A stretch of 42,952 nucleotides of DNA, taken from contig JAUYAB010000069.1 of the NCBI GenBank assembly GCA_030693705.1, positions 1 to 42,952 on the forward strand, written 5' to 3'. A program made the position numbers and the translations under genes. The notes under the pieces were generated by a model. The model made no database searches and was not told the DNA's origin. It saw only the letters and a program-made list of their open reading frames with translations. Position 1 is the first letter of the stretch; every line of letters begins with the position of its first letter. Positions 15,411 to 23,315 of the stretch are shown here, in pieces. The stretch comes from Ignavibacteria bacterium (GTDB lineage: Bacteria > Bacteroidota > Ignavibacteria > Ignavibacteriales > Ignavibacteriaceae).

Positions 15411-16445
15411 TTAAATTGCAAAGAACCAAAAATTGATCAAAGCTATTCCTTCTCTCAGTTTATAATATACTAAACTTTTAGAATTTAAAGTAACATTCGA
15501 TCCGCTGAGTTTAACTTTTAAATTATAAAACTTACTTATCTCATTTATTCTTTTTAAGTGAAAGCGGTCAGAGATAATGACTGCTTTTTTGATAAGTTTC
15601 TTTCCAAACAACTCGTTCTTGATGAACCGAATTTGTTCTGTGGTTGAAGTTGTATGCTTCTCAACCCAAATATCTTTTGGATCGATCTGAAACTTAATGA
15701 GATAATTAAATGCCACTTCTGCTTCCGAAAGTTCTCCCGGAGCATTTCCTCCGGTAAGTTGAATTTTCGAAATTTTCTTTTTCTGATAAAGCTCTCTCGC
15801 CTTATTTAGCCGTTCCATTAAAATGGTGCTTGGTACATTGTTCGTCCACACCGCCGCGCCGAGTACAACTCCAACTTCTCCCGAGGGTTCATTCTTTTCT
15901 TGAACCGGAAGCGTTCCAAGTGAATAGAGAAAAACAAATCCATAAAGAAACACCGTTATAAAAATACTATTAATAATGGTTCGGAGATACATTAATGAAT
16001 TTGATCTAAAGAGTAAAAGCCAGCAAAAGCTAATAAGCATAAACTGAATGAACTGAGCGCTAAAAAACAAGAGCCATAAAAAAATCTTTGCGATTGGAAA
16101 ACCAAAGAGATATCCGCCGGGTAGATGTATTTCTAATTGAACCACCAAAAAGACAACAACAAATAAAATTGTTTGCGCTAATAATAATCTAAAAGGTAAA
16201 CTGAACTGACTTGAAAATTTTCCCTTATATCTAAATGAAAGGATGATAATCTCCACAACCAAAACTAATGTAAAGAAAAGGTTCAGCACATTCCCGGTAT
16301 AAGAAAAATTAAAATCAGACAGAGGGAGATTTTGATTATGGTACTTAATAAAATACAAAAGAAGTAAATTGAATAACGGAAGAAGAAAAAGAGCGATCTC
16401 TTTTACTGAAGAACTTGAACTTTGTTTTTTCCTTTTTACCGGCAT
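15411..16445 (-). CDS. DUF218 (ElyC/SanA/YdcF-like) membrane protein
   Basis: The product has about 344 residues. The N-terminal half has five or so membrane helices. The C-terminal half, about 175-340, is a DUF218 domain with VGVVLGAAV, then KIQLTGGNAPGELSEAE, the acidic/serine-rich HTTSTTEQ segment and VIISDRFHLKR. DUF218 proteins with membrane domains are linked to envelope polysaccharide and undecaprenyl-carrier metabolism in enterobacteria; the enzyme activity is unknown. I chose the ATG at 16445 over an upstream TTG. Neighbours in the operon (vanZ-like, nnr) do not specify its role further. Confidence 0.83.
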   Translation of the reverse strand: MPVKRKKQSSSSSVKEIALFLLPLFNLLLLYFIKYHNQNLPLSDFNFSYTGNVLNLFFTLVLVVEIIILSFRYKGKFSSQFSLPFRLLLAQTILFVVVFLVVQLEIHLPGGYLFGFPIAKIFLWLLFFSAQFIQFMLISFCWLLLFRSNSLMYLRTIINSIFITVFLYGFVFLYSLGTLPVQEKNEPSGEVGVVLGAAVWTNNVPSTILMERLNKARELYQKKKISKIQLTGGNAPGELSEAEVAFNYLIKFQIDPKDIWVEKHTTSTTEQIRFIKNELFGKKLIKKAVIISDRFHLKRINEISKFYNLKVKLSGSNVTLNSKSLVYYKLREGIALINFWFFAI

Positions 16446-16494
16446 TTGCAATCGTTACATCTTATAAGTTGTGCATCAGGTGAAAGAGTTACTC

Positions 16495-16920
16495 TTATCT
16501 TTCAATGCTCGTTTGTTGTCCGACTTCGACAAATTGAAAATATTTTTTAATTAAAAAGTAAAGAACTCCGGCAATAAGAGCGCCGGTAACATCTGCGGTC
16601 CAGTCATAAAAATCACACAACCGCCCTGGAATAAAGTACTGATGAAGCTCATCAATCATACCATAGAATGCCACAATGCTGAGCGCAGCAATAATTGGAA
16701 ACTGCTTTATTTTTTTTTGTTTATTCTGAAAAAAAAGAGTGTTGCTAAGCAAAAATGTCAACAAAAAATATCCTAACAAATGTTCAATTTTATCATTAAT
16801 TCCTGTCTTTGGAACTTGCTGCGCCGGAAGAGTTGTAGCGACGAAAAGAACTATCCAGTAAATAACTAAAGGAAGATATACAAAAACGAATTTATTTTTT
16901 TCAAAGAAATTATAGAGCAT
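16495..16920 (-). CDS. VanZ-like membrane protein
   Basis: This 141-residue protein has four membrane helices and the VanZ-family signature: DKIEHLLGYFLLTFLLSN in helix 2, GMIDELHQYFIPGRLCDFYDWTADVTGALIAG near the end. VanZ confers low-level teicoplanin resistance in enterococci, but this broad family in Bacteroidota is of unknown function, and nothing here suggests antibiotic resistance. The start overlaps the end of nnr by 11 nt, so translation is probably coupled. Confidence 0.85.
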   Translation of the reverse strand: MLYNFFEKNKFVFVYLPLVIYWIVLFVATTLPAQQVPKTGINDKIEHLLGYFLLTFLLSNTLFFQNKQKKIKQFPIIAALSIVAFYGMIDELHQYFIPGRLCDFYDWTADVTGALIAGVLYFLIKKYFQFVEVGQQTSIER

Positions 16921-18472
16921 TATTTAGTTCTTTCAAAGTAAAAGGAATTTGATTAGCTACATCGCCGGCGGTAAATCCGTAAGCGGTTTTTTCTTTTTTC
17001 AATTGATCTGCTGCCATTCCATGCAGATAAACCGCGCTTAGCACAGCTTGGCGGGTGTTTTTAATTTGCGCAAGAAAACTTGCAATCATTCCGGTTAGCA
17101 CATCGCCGCTCCCAAATTTAGCAAGCCCCGGATTTCCCGTTGGATTAATAAAAGCAAGTCCATCTGCTGAAAAAACTATTGTTCTTGGACCTTTAAGAAC
17201 CAATGTTGCTTTTGTTTCTTTCACAAACTCTTTGCCGTAAAAAAGCAAATCTTTTTCAACTAACTTACTATCAACATTTATCAAAGATGAAAATTCTCCG
17301 AGATGCGGAGTAAAAACAGCATTCTTTAATTTATAATTTCGATACTCTTTATTACGTAAAGCAAAAAGTGCATCGGCATCAACGACAATTTTTTTATTCG
17401 GATGTTTCCGTAAAAGAACACTGACAAAATTCATAGTTTCTGCATGTCTGCCAAGACCAGGACCAATAGCAATTACATCCGACCAGATTAACTTTTCTTT
17501 TAGCGAAGAATAAAATTCTGATGAAAGATATTCTGTGTTTTTCTCACCATAAAATTGAATTACGGATTCCGGCCGTTTTTGCAGCAATATTTTTTGTAAT
17601 GAATCCGGAATAGCGAGAATAACCGCACCGGCACCGGATTTGAATGCAGCGCTTGATGAAAGCACTGCTGCACCGCCATATTCTTTTGATCCTGCAAAAA
17701 GTAAAACTTTTCCAGATGAGTATTTATTTAATTTTTCCCTTTTGGGAGGAATGATTGTTTTTACATCATTTCCTTCCACTAAAAAATCTTCCGAAGTTTC
17801 CTCTTCAAAATATTTATCGCCGACGCCTATTTCACCCTTTTTGATAACTCCGGAAGAAGCGTATCCGTCTCCAAAGAAAAGTCCCCGCTTTAAGGCGCCG
17901 AGAGTAATGGTCAGGTCGGCTTTAAAGATCGTTGCTCCATAACCGGTATCGGCGTTTAATCCTGTCGGAACATCAATAGCAATTTTTTTATTTGAAAAGG
18001 TATTAATTTTTTCGACAATTTCTTTTAGTAGCCCTTTCAAATCTCCCTGCGAACCACTTCCTAATAAAGCATCAATGATTACGTCAAAAGACCGGAGAAT
18101 ATTTATATCTCCGACTTTTGTGATCTTCTTAATAAAAATATTTTTATAGAGTAACGTGGATGAAAGGAGAAGCTCGTAATTTTTTTTTGCGTCGGCAGAC
18201 AACTCTCTTTTATCTGAAAGATGAAGGACTACAACTTTGTGACCGGCGAACGCAATTTTTCTTGCAAGAGCAAAACCATCGCCGCCGTTATTTCCTTTAC
18301 CGCATAATATTCCCACCGAGGTTGGAGTTTTCGACAAAAATCCTTTTTCGGAAATGATGTTGAAGAGACTTGAGGCGGCATTTTCCATTAAAAGAAGCGA
18401 CGGGAAATTGAGCTGTTCGATAGCAAACCTATCGACTGCTCTAACTTGATTATTTGTAAATAACGGAATCAT
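16910..18472 (-). CDS. nnr: Bifunctional NAD(P)H-hydrate epimerase / dehydratase
   Basis: This enzyme repairs damaged NAD(P)H hydrates. The N-terminal half (about 1-210) is the epimerase, with VGILCGKGNNGGDGFALAR and DVIIDALLGSGSQGDL. The C-terminal half (about 225-515) is the ADP- or ATP-dependent dehydratase, with KVLLFAGSKEYGGAAVLSS, VDADAL, and NPTGNPGLAKFGSGDVLTG, the conserved nucleotide/catalytic loop. Both active sites look complete. I start the protein at the ATG at 18472 (MIPLFTNNQVRAVDRFA, 520 residues), since that is where family similarity begins; a longer ORF runs back to 18529 into repeat DNA. Confidence 0.92.
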   Translation of the reverse strand: MIPLFTNNQVRAVDRFAIEQLNFPSLLLMENAASSLFNIISEKGFLSKTPTSVGILCGKGNNGGDGFALARKIAFAGHKVVVLHLSDKRELSADAKKNYELLLSSTLLYKNIFIKKITKVGDINILRSFDVIIDALLGSGSQGDLKGLLKEIVEKINTFSNKKIAIDVPTGLNADTGYGATIFKADLTITLGALKRGLFFGDGYASSGVIKKGEIGVGDKYFEEETSEDFLVEGNDVKTIIPPKREKLNKYSSGKVLLFAGSKEYGGAAVLSSSAAFKSGAGAVILAIPDSLQKILLQKRPESVIQFYGEKNTEYLSSEFYSSLKEKLIWSDVIAIGPGLGRHAETMNFVSVLLRKHPNKKIVVDADALFALRNKEYRNYKLKNAVFTPHLGEFSSLINVDSKLVEKDLLFYGKEFVKETKATLVLKGPRTIVFSADGLAFINPTGNPGLAKFGSGDVLTGMIASFLAQIKNTRQAVLSAVYLHGMAADQLKKEKTAYGFTAGDVANQIPFTLKELNNAL

Positions 18473-18491
18473 AACATTTCTTTTAAGTTGC

Positions 18492-18569
18492 CAGTAATCA
18501 GTTTTCAGTCTGAAGTATTTTAAAAACAAATACCTTGCAATTGACCAATGACTAATGACCGATGACTAA
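18492..18569. repeat. Degenerate heptamer repeats between nnr and nuoN
   Basis: Bases 18492-18512 read CAGTAAT, CAGTTTT, CAGTCTG. Bases 18540-18567 read ATTGACC, AATGACT, AATGACC, GATGACT, all in strict 7-base register. The two arrays are loosely complementary. The same heptamers appear at 38524-38544. They fill the 101-nt gap between nuoN and nnr. Confidence 0.75.
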
Positions 18570-18573
18570 TAAA

Positions 18574-19992
18574 TTAACCAACAAAAAAACTAATAAGCTG
18601 AATGATCGAGTTCGGAAAAAGTCCCATAACAAGAACCAACAAAGCTGAAATGAAAATTCCGAGTAAAGCATAGTAAGACGGCTCCACATCAATCGGTGAA
18701 TCAGTAGATTTAAAGTACATAACAACCACAACCCGTAAATAAAAATAAGCGCTTATCGCACTTGAAATTACACCGATGATTGCGAGCCATGTTAAGTTTG
18801 CTTCAATTGCAGAAATAAAAACAAAATATTTTCCGAAGAAACCGGCAAATGGAGGAATCCCGGCAAGTGCAAACATAAAAATTGTGAGCATTGCAGCAAG
18901 TAAGGGATATTTTGCCGCCAACCCGGTATAGCTTTGTAAATCAACGTGGGAATTATCTTTCGCTTCAACCATCGAAATAACACCAAAAGCGCCTAAGTTC
19001 ATAAATGTGTAAGCCGCGAGATAAAATACTATACCGGTTACTCCATTCTGATTTCCTGCTGCAAGTCCTATGATCATATAACCGGCATGAGCAATGGAAG
19101 AATAAGCCAGCATTCTTTTCAAATCGATTTGAGCAATTGCAACAATTGAGCCGTACAACATGGTTATAACTGCAAGAACAGATAGCAACGGGATGAAATT
19201 ATTTTTAGCTAAATTTGAAAAAACCGGAACTAATACAACAAGCAAAGCGCTAAACGCAGCGGCTTTACCACCGGTTGACATGAACGCCGTAACAGTAGTT
19301 GGGGCGCCCTGGTAAACATCCGGAACCCACATGTGGAATGGAACCGCAGCAATCTTGAACGAAAAGCCGATAATGAAAAGAAGAAGCCCAACTATAAAGA
19401 TTATAGAAGGAGACTGGTTAATTAAATAAAATGAGACTGAAGGAATGCTTAAAGAACCTACGGCGCCGTAAATGAGCGCCATACCGTAAACTACAAATCC
19501 GCTTGCGAAAGCGCCAAGTAAGAAATATTTCAAAGCCGCTTCATTTGAAGATGACCTTTTTCTGTTAAAACCGGTGAGGATATAAAAACAAACCGACATT
19601 TGCTCGAGTCCGATAAAAACCATTACTAAATCTTTTGCACCGGAAAGAAACATCATTCCGAGGACAGCAGATTGCATTAAAATATAAAACTCACCGAAAT
19701 AAATCCCGACTTTTTTTATGTGATCGATCGAGAGCAATACTACAATCGCTGCACCAAAATTGAAGATAAAATAAAAAATATGGACGAGTCCGCCAACAGC
19801 CAGCATTGAATTGAATACAACACCTTCCCGGTAAGCTGTTAAGAGTGAATAATATGCCGCAGAAATAAAAATCGCTATGGAAAGCCACGGCAGAATTATC
19901 TCACTTTTTTTGTAAAACATTTCAACGATAAGTGAGAGTAAAATTCCACCGCTAATAATTAGCAGCGGAGTGATCATAAAAATTTCATTCAT
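18574..19992 (-). CDS. nuoN: NADH-quinone oxidoreductase subunit N
   Basis: This is one of the three antiporter-like proton-pumping subunits of complex I, with 472 residues and about 14 membrane helices. The conserved parts include KDLVMVFIGLEQMSVCFYILTGF (glutamate in helix 5), FKIAAVPFHMWVPDVYQGAPTTVTAFMSTGGKAAAF (helices 7-8, with the key lysines), and DLKRMLAYSSIAHAGYM. It is separated from nuoM by an antiporter gene and an unknown gene, both in the same orientation with gaps of 2-14 nt, so it is still part of the nuoJ-N operon. Confidence 0.95.
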   Translation of the reverse strand: MNEIFMITPLLIISGGILLSLIVEMFYKKSEIILPWLSIAIFISAAYYSLLTAYREGVVFNSMLAVGGLVHIFYFIFNFGAAIVVLLSIDHIKKVGIYFGEFYILMQSAVLGMMFLSGAKDLVMVFIGLEQMSVCFYILTGFNRKRSSSNEAALKYFLLGAFASGFVVYGMALIYGAVGSLSIPSVSFYLINQSPSIIFIVGLLLFIIGFSFKIAAVPFHMWVPDVYQGAPTTVTAFMSTGGKAAAFSALLVVLVPVFSNLAKNNFIPLLSVLAVITMLYGSIVAIAQIDLKRMLAYSSIAHAGYMIIGLAAGNQNGVTGIVFYLAAYTFMNLGAFGVISMVEAKDNSHVDLQSYTGLAAKYPLLAAMLTIFMFALAGIPPFAGFFGKYFVFISAIEANLTWLAIIGVISSAISAYFYLRVVVVMYFKSTDSPIDVEPSYYALLGIFISALLVLVMGLFPNSIIQLISFFVG

Positions 19993-20006
19993 AAGTTATC
20001 TTATTT

Positions 20007-20372
20007 TCATTCAATAAATAAAATGTCTGCGCCAGTTTCTTCAATTGTTACTTTATGTTTCTCCGTAAGATATAAAGCTATCTTCCGGTGATTGTTCCAA
20101 TCGAAAATATTTTTCCCTTCTTCAACTAAAACCATTTTAATTGCTTCATATTTTGAAAGCGAATCTGAAAGTCCTTTATATTCAAGAAAATATAAATCCA
20201 AAAACTCTTCATGTTCAACAAGCTGAATGCCTTTAGAACTTCTGGAAAAATCGGTAATGATGTCGCTTTCAACAATAACTTTTAATAATTGCGCTTTAAA
20301 AGGAAGAAGAATTCTGTTTCCGTAGCAGAGACCGCTAATTTTATTTTTAATGACTTCATCCAATGTATACAT
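20007..20372 (-). CDS. Unknown protein inside the nuo operon
   Basis: I do not recognise this 121-residue protein. It has no membrane helix or signal peptide and only one cysteine. The composition is mixed and charged (KYEAIKMVLVEEGKNIFDWNNHRKIALYLTEKHKVTIEETGADILFIE), suggesting a small soluble alpha/beta protein. It lies 2 nt after the NhaD-type antiporter gene and 14 nt before nuoN, on the same strand, so it is surely co-expressed with complex I membrane subunits. The position suggests an accessory or assembly role for either the antiporter or the complex (inference only). Confidence 0.6.
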   Translation of the reverse strand: MYTLDEVIKNKISGLCYGNRILLPFKAQLLKVIVESDIITDFSRSSKGIQLVEHEEFLDLYFLEYKGLSDSLSKYEAIKMVLVEEGKNIFDWNNHRKIALYLTEKHKVTIEETGADILFIE

Positions 20373-20374
20373 TG

Positions 20375-21778
20375 CTATCCTCTAAAAAATAAAAACCAGA
20401 TTATTGCAAAAATCGGCAACAAAATCGGCAACGAATATTTCACGATATATGTGAAGAAGCTCGGCATTTCAATTCCTGCCCGTTCACTGATCGATTTCAC
20501 CATAAAGTTCGGCCCATTACCAATATACGTCATTGCACCAAAAAATACTGCACCGACCGAAATTGCCCGCAGATAAACTTCATCAACAGTAACAAAATGT
20601 TTTACGTCTGAAGCAAGATTGATATCTAAGCCAAACTTGCCCATTGCCGCACTTAAAAAATTCAGATACGTTGGCGCGTTATCCAAAACAGAAGACAATG
20701 CACCTGTTGACCAATAAAAAGTAGCCTGCGTTAAGTAATGGCTATAAACTCTCGATTCATACGCGATCAATTGTAAAGCGGGAATCATCGTTAAAAAGAT
20801 TCCAACAAATAAATACGCAACTTCTTTGATCGGTTCAAAATCAAATTCATTCGCTTTTAAAATTTCAAGATCAGCAGTTTTAAATGATGCAACCGCTACC
20901 GAAAACATTATGATTTCCCGAATGCCGAATGGAAGCGGACTTAAACTCGGAATCCAGCTTATCACTTTCGGATCAATAAAAACAGCAATGATGATGATTA
21001 AAAAGTAGATTAAATTTTTCGAACCTTTTAATTCTACTAAATATTTCCCTTTTTCGGTTACAGTATCTGCTGTTTTTTTGTTCGAAATATCAAACAAGAA
21101 AAAGACTAAAAGAGAAATTAGAATTCCTATCATCCATATTGGAAAAACATTTTCAATAACCCAGAAGAAAGGAACTCCGCGCAGAAAACCTAAAAACAGC
21201 GGAGGATCTCCGATCGGAGTTAAAGCGCCGCCGATATTGCTTATAATAAAAATAAAAAAGATGATCAAATACGGCTCCATTCTTTCCCGGTTCATTTTAA
21301 TGAAGGGACGAATGAGCAGCATCGATGCACCTGTTGTGCCTATTAAATTTGAAATTACCGCGCCAAACAAAAGGAACAAAACATTTGAAATAGGTGCAGC
21401 TTTAAAATTCACTTTAATTAGGATGCTTCCGCTTGCAATAAATAGCGACGTGAGTAAAGCAATAAACGAAATATATTCAGTAATGGAATGCTCAACACTT
21501 TTAAAGTCATTTAAAAATGCGAGATAATAGCTTACCGTAACCAATCCGAGAAGAATAGAAATTTTATGATAATTTCTTTCCCAAAAATGTTTGTAAAAAA
21601 TTGGACCGGTTGCTATGAGCAAAAGCAAAACAATAAATGGTAAAACCATTGATGGATGCGGCATTTGACTCACATGTCCCGCATTGGTAGCCAACGAATC
21701 CGCTAACGGTTTCGTTTCCGAAGCAAATATATTTTTACTGACAAAGAACAACAACACTATAAAAAACTTTTTCGCCAT
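20375..21778 (-). CDS. nhaD: NhaD-type Na+/H+ antiporter
   Basis: This 467-residue ion-transporter superfamily protein has a cleavable-looking N-terminus and about 11-12 membrane helices. The family hallmarks are NLIGTTGASMLLIRPFIKMNR and SNIGGALTPIGDPPLFLGFLRGVPFFW, which form the two re-entrant ion-binding segments, and a third conserved part, VLDNAPTYLNFL. NhaD exchanges sodium for protons across the inner membrane. Its place between nuoM (5-nt gap) and nuoN is unusual outside this wider lineage; an nhaD gene within complex I operons is known from Rhodothermus marinus. The symbol is given by family; other cation specificity is possible. Confidence 0.82.
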   Translation of the reverse strand: MAKKFFIVLLFFVSKNIFASETKPLADSLATNAGHVSQMPHPSMVLPFIVLLLLIATGPIFYKHFWERNYHKISILLGLVTVSYYLAFLNDFKSVEHSITEYISFIALLTSLFIASGSILIKVNFKAAPISNVLFLLFGAVISNLIGTTGASMLLIRPFIKMNRERMEPYLIIFFIFIISNIGGALTPIGDPPLFLGFLRGVPFFWVIENVFPIWMIGILISLLVFFLFDISNKKTADTVTEKGKYLVELKGSKNLIYFLIIIIAVFIDPKVISWIPSLSPLPFGIREIIMFSVAVASFKTADLEILKANEFDFEPIKEVAYLFVGIFLTMIPALQLIAYESRVYSHYLTQATFYWSTGALSSVLDNAPTYLNFLSAAMGKFGLDINLASDVKHFVTVDEVYLRAISVGAVFFGAMTYIGNGPNFMVKSISERAGIEMPSFFTYIVKYSLPILLPIFAIIWFLFFRG

Positions 21779-21783
21779 TAATC

Positions 21784-23313
21784 TTATTTAATTAAAATTG
21801 ATGAAGAAGCAGTTGTCACCTGGTGAATAATTGAGGCTGAAACTGCGTCTGTCAATTTTAAAAAAGTACCGGGATAAATTCCTATCCAGACAATGAAAAT
21901 AAAAATTGGAATAAGTACGATGATTTCTCTTGCATTCAAATCGGTTAGATGCTCTAATTTTGGTGTAGAGTGATATTCACCAAACACAACACGCTGATAC
22001 AACCACAACATATAAACTGCGGCAAAAATAACTCCGCTTGCTGCAAACGCTGTAAACCACCAACTATTAAGCACACCGGATTTAAATGATCCGATAAGAA
22101 TTAAAAATTCTCCGATAAAACCGTTCAATCCCGGCAAACCAATTGAGGAAAGCGAAGCGATCATAAACGCTACTGAAAAGAGTGGAACCACTTTTGCAAT
22201 TCCGCCGTAATCAGCAATTTCACGCGAGTGTGTTCGTTCATAAACAATTCCAACTAAAAGGAATAACGCTCCGGTTGAAAGTCCGTGGTTTACCATTTGA
22301 ATGATAGCGCCTTGCATTGACTGCTGTGTCATTGCAAAAATACCGAGCACAACAAATCCTAAGTGCGAGACCGAAGAATACGCGACAAGTTTCTTCATAT
22401 CTTTTTGAACCATCGCAACCAACGCGCCGTAAATGATTCCAATTACTGCCAGCACTGAAATGTAGGGAGCAAAAGCAATTGCTGCCTGCGGAAATAACGG
22501 AAGACAAAATCTTATCAAACCATAAGTCCCCATTTTTAGAAGAACTCCGGCGAGAATAACAGAACCTGCTGTTGGCGCTTCAACATGTGCATCCGGTAGC
22601 CATGTGTGAAGCGGAAACAATGGAACTTTTATAGCGAAGCTGAATGCGAATGCAGCAAACATCCAAAATTGAATTTGCTTTGCGATGGTTGGACCAACTT
22701 GATACAGATCGAGCAAATTTGTTGAAAAAACTCCGAGAGGACCGGAGGCATAAACAGCAAGCCAAATGATCGCGACAAGCATTAACAAACTTCCGAACAT
22801 CGTATAAATAAAAAATTTAACGGAAGCGTAAATCCGTTTCGGTCCGCCCCAAATTCCGATTATAAAATACATCGGAATGAGCATTGCTTCCCAAAAGATA
22901 TAAAATAAAAAGAGATCGAGTGAAACAAAAACGCCGAGCATTCCAACTTCAAGCATTAACATGAAGAAAGTAAACTCTTTCACATTTTTTTGAATGCCCT
23001 TCCAGCTTGAAAGCAAAGTAAGTGGAGTCAATAATGTTGTAAGCAGAACGAGCACAAGAGATAAACCATCGATTCCGACAAAGTAAGAAACATTGAGCTT
23101 TTCAACCCAAATAAATTTTTGTGTGAATTGAAATCCGGCATTAGTCGGATCAAATCGAAAATAGAGAAGCAGTGACAAAATAAACGCGGCGAGCGAAACG
23201 ATCAATCCGAAGATGCGAATTGAACTTTCTTTTTCCTTTGGAAGAGAAAGCAGAAGCACCGAGCCGACCAGCGGAATTAGAAGCAAATAGGTGATTAACA
23301 AATTATTTTCCAT
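21784..23313 (-). CDS. nuoM: NADH-quinone oxidoreductase subunit M
   Basis: This is an antiporter-like proton-pumping subunit of complex I, with 509 residues and 14 helices. Diagnostic segments are FFMLMLEVGMLGVFVSLDLFLFYIFWEAMLIPMYFIIG (the conserved glutamate of helix 5), FAIKVPLFPLHTWLPDAHVEAPTAGSVILAGVLLKMGTYGL, and DMKKLVAYSSVSHLGFV. The ATG at 23313 lies 2 nt after the nuoL stop. It looks complete and normal in length. Confidence 0.95.
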   Translation of the reverse strand: MENNLLITYLLLIPLVGSVLLLSLPKEKESSIRIFGLIVSLAAFILSLLLYFRFDPTNAGFQFTQKFIWVEKLNVSYFVGIDGLSLVLVLLTTLLTPLTLLSSWKGIQKNVKEFTFFMLMLEVGMLGVFVSLDLFLFYIFWEAMLIPMYFIIGIWGGPKRIYASVKFFIYTMFGSLLMLVAIIWLAVYASGPLGVFSTNLLDLYQVGPTIAKQIQFWMFAAFAFSFAIKVPLFPLHTWLPDAHVEAPTAGSVILAGVLLKMGTYGLIRFCLPLFPQAAIAFAPYISVLAVIGIIYGALVAMVQKDMKKLVAYSSVSHLGFVVLGIFAMTQQSMQGAIIQMVNHGLSTGALFLLVGIVYERTHSREIADYGGIAKVVPLFSVAFMIASLSSIGLPGLNGFIGEFLILIGSFKSGVLNSWWFTAFAASGVIFAAVYMLWLYQRVVFGEYHSTPKLEHLTDLNAREIIVLIPIFIFIVWIGIYPGTFLKLTDAVSASIIHQVTTASSSILIK

Positions 23314-23315
23314 AC

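Noticed and set aside
16495-16920. VanZ-like gene as an antibiotic-resistance determinant
   Set aside because: Only the family fold is shared; no vanA-type cluster is present and such genes are widespread housekeeping-like paralogues.
18492-18569. CRISPR-like array
   Set aside because: Units are 7 bases, degenerate and without spacers; no cas genes in the window.
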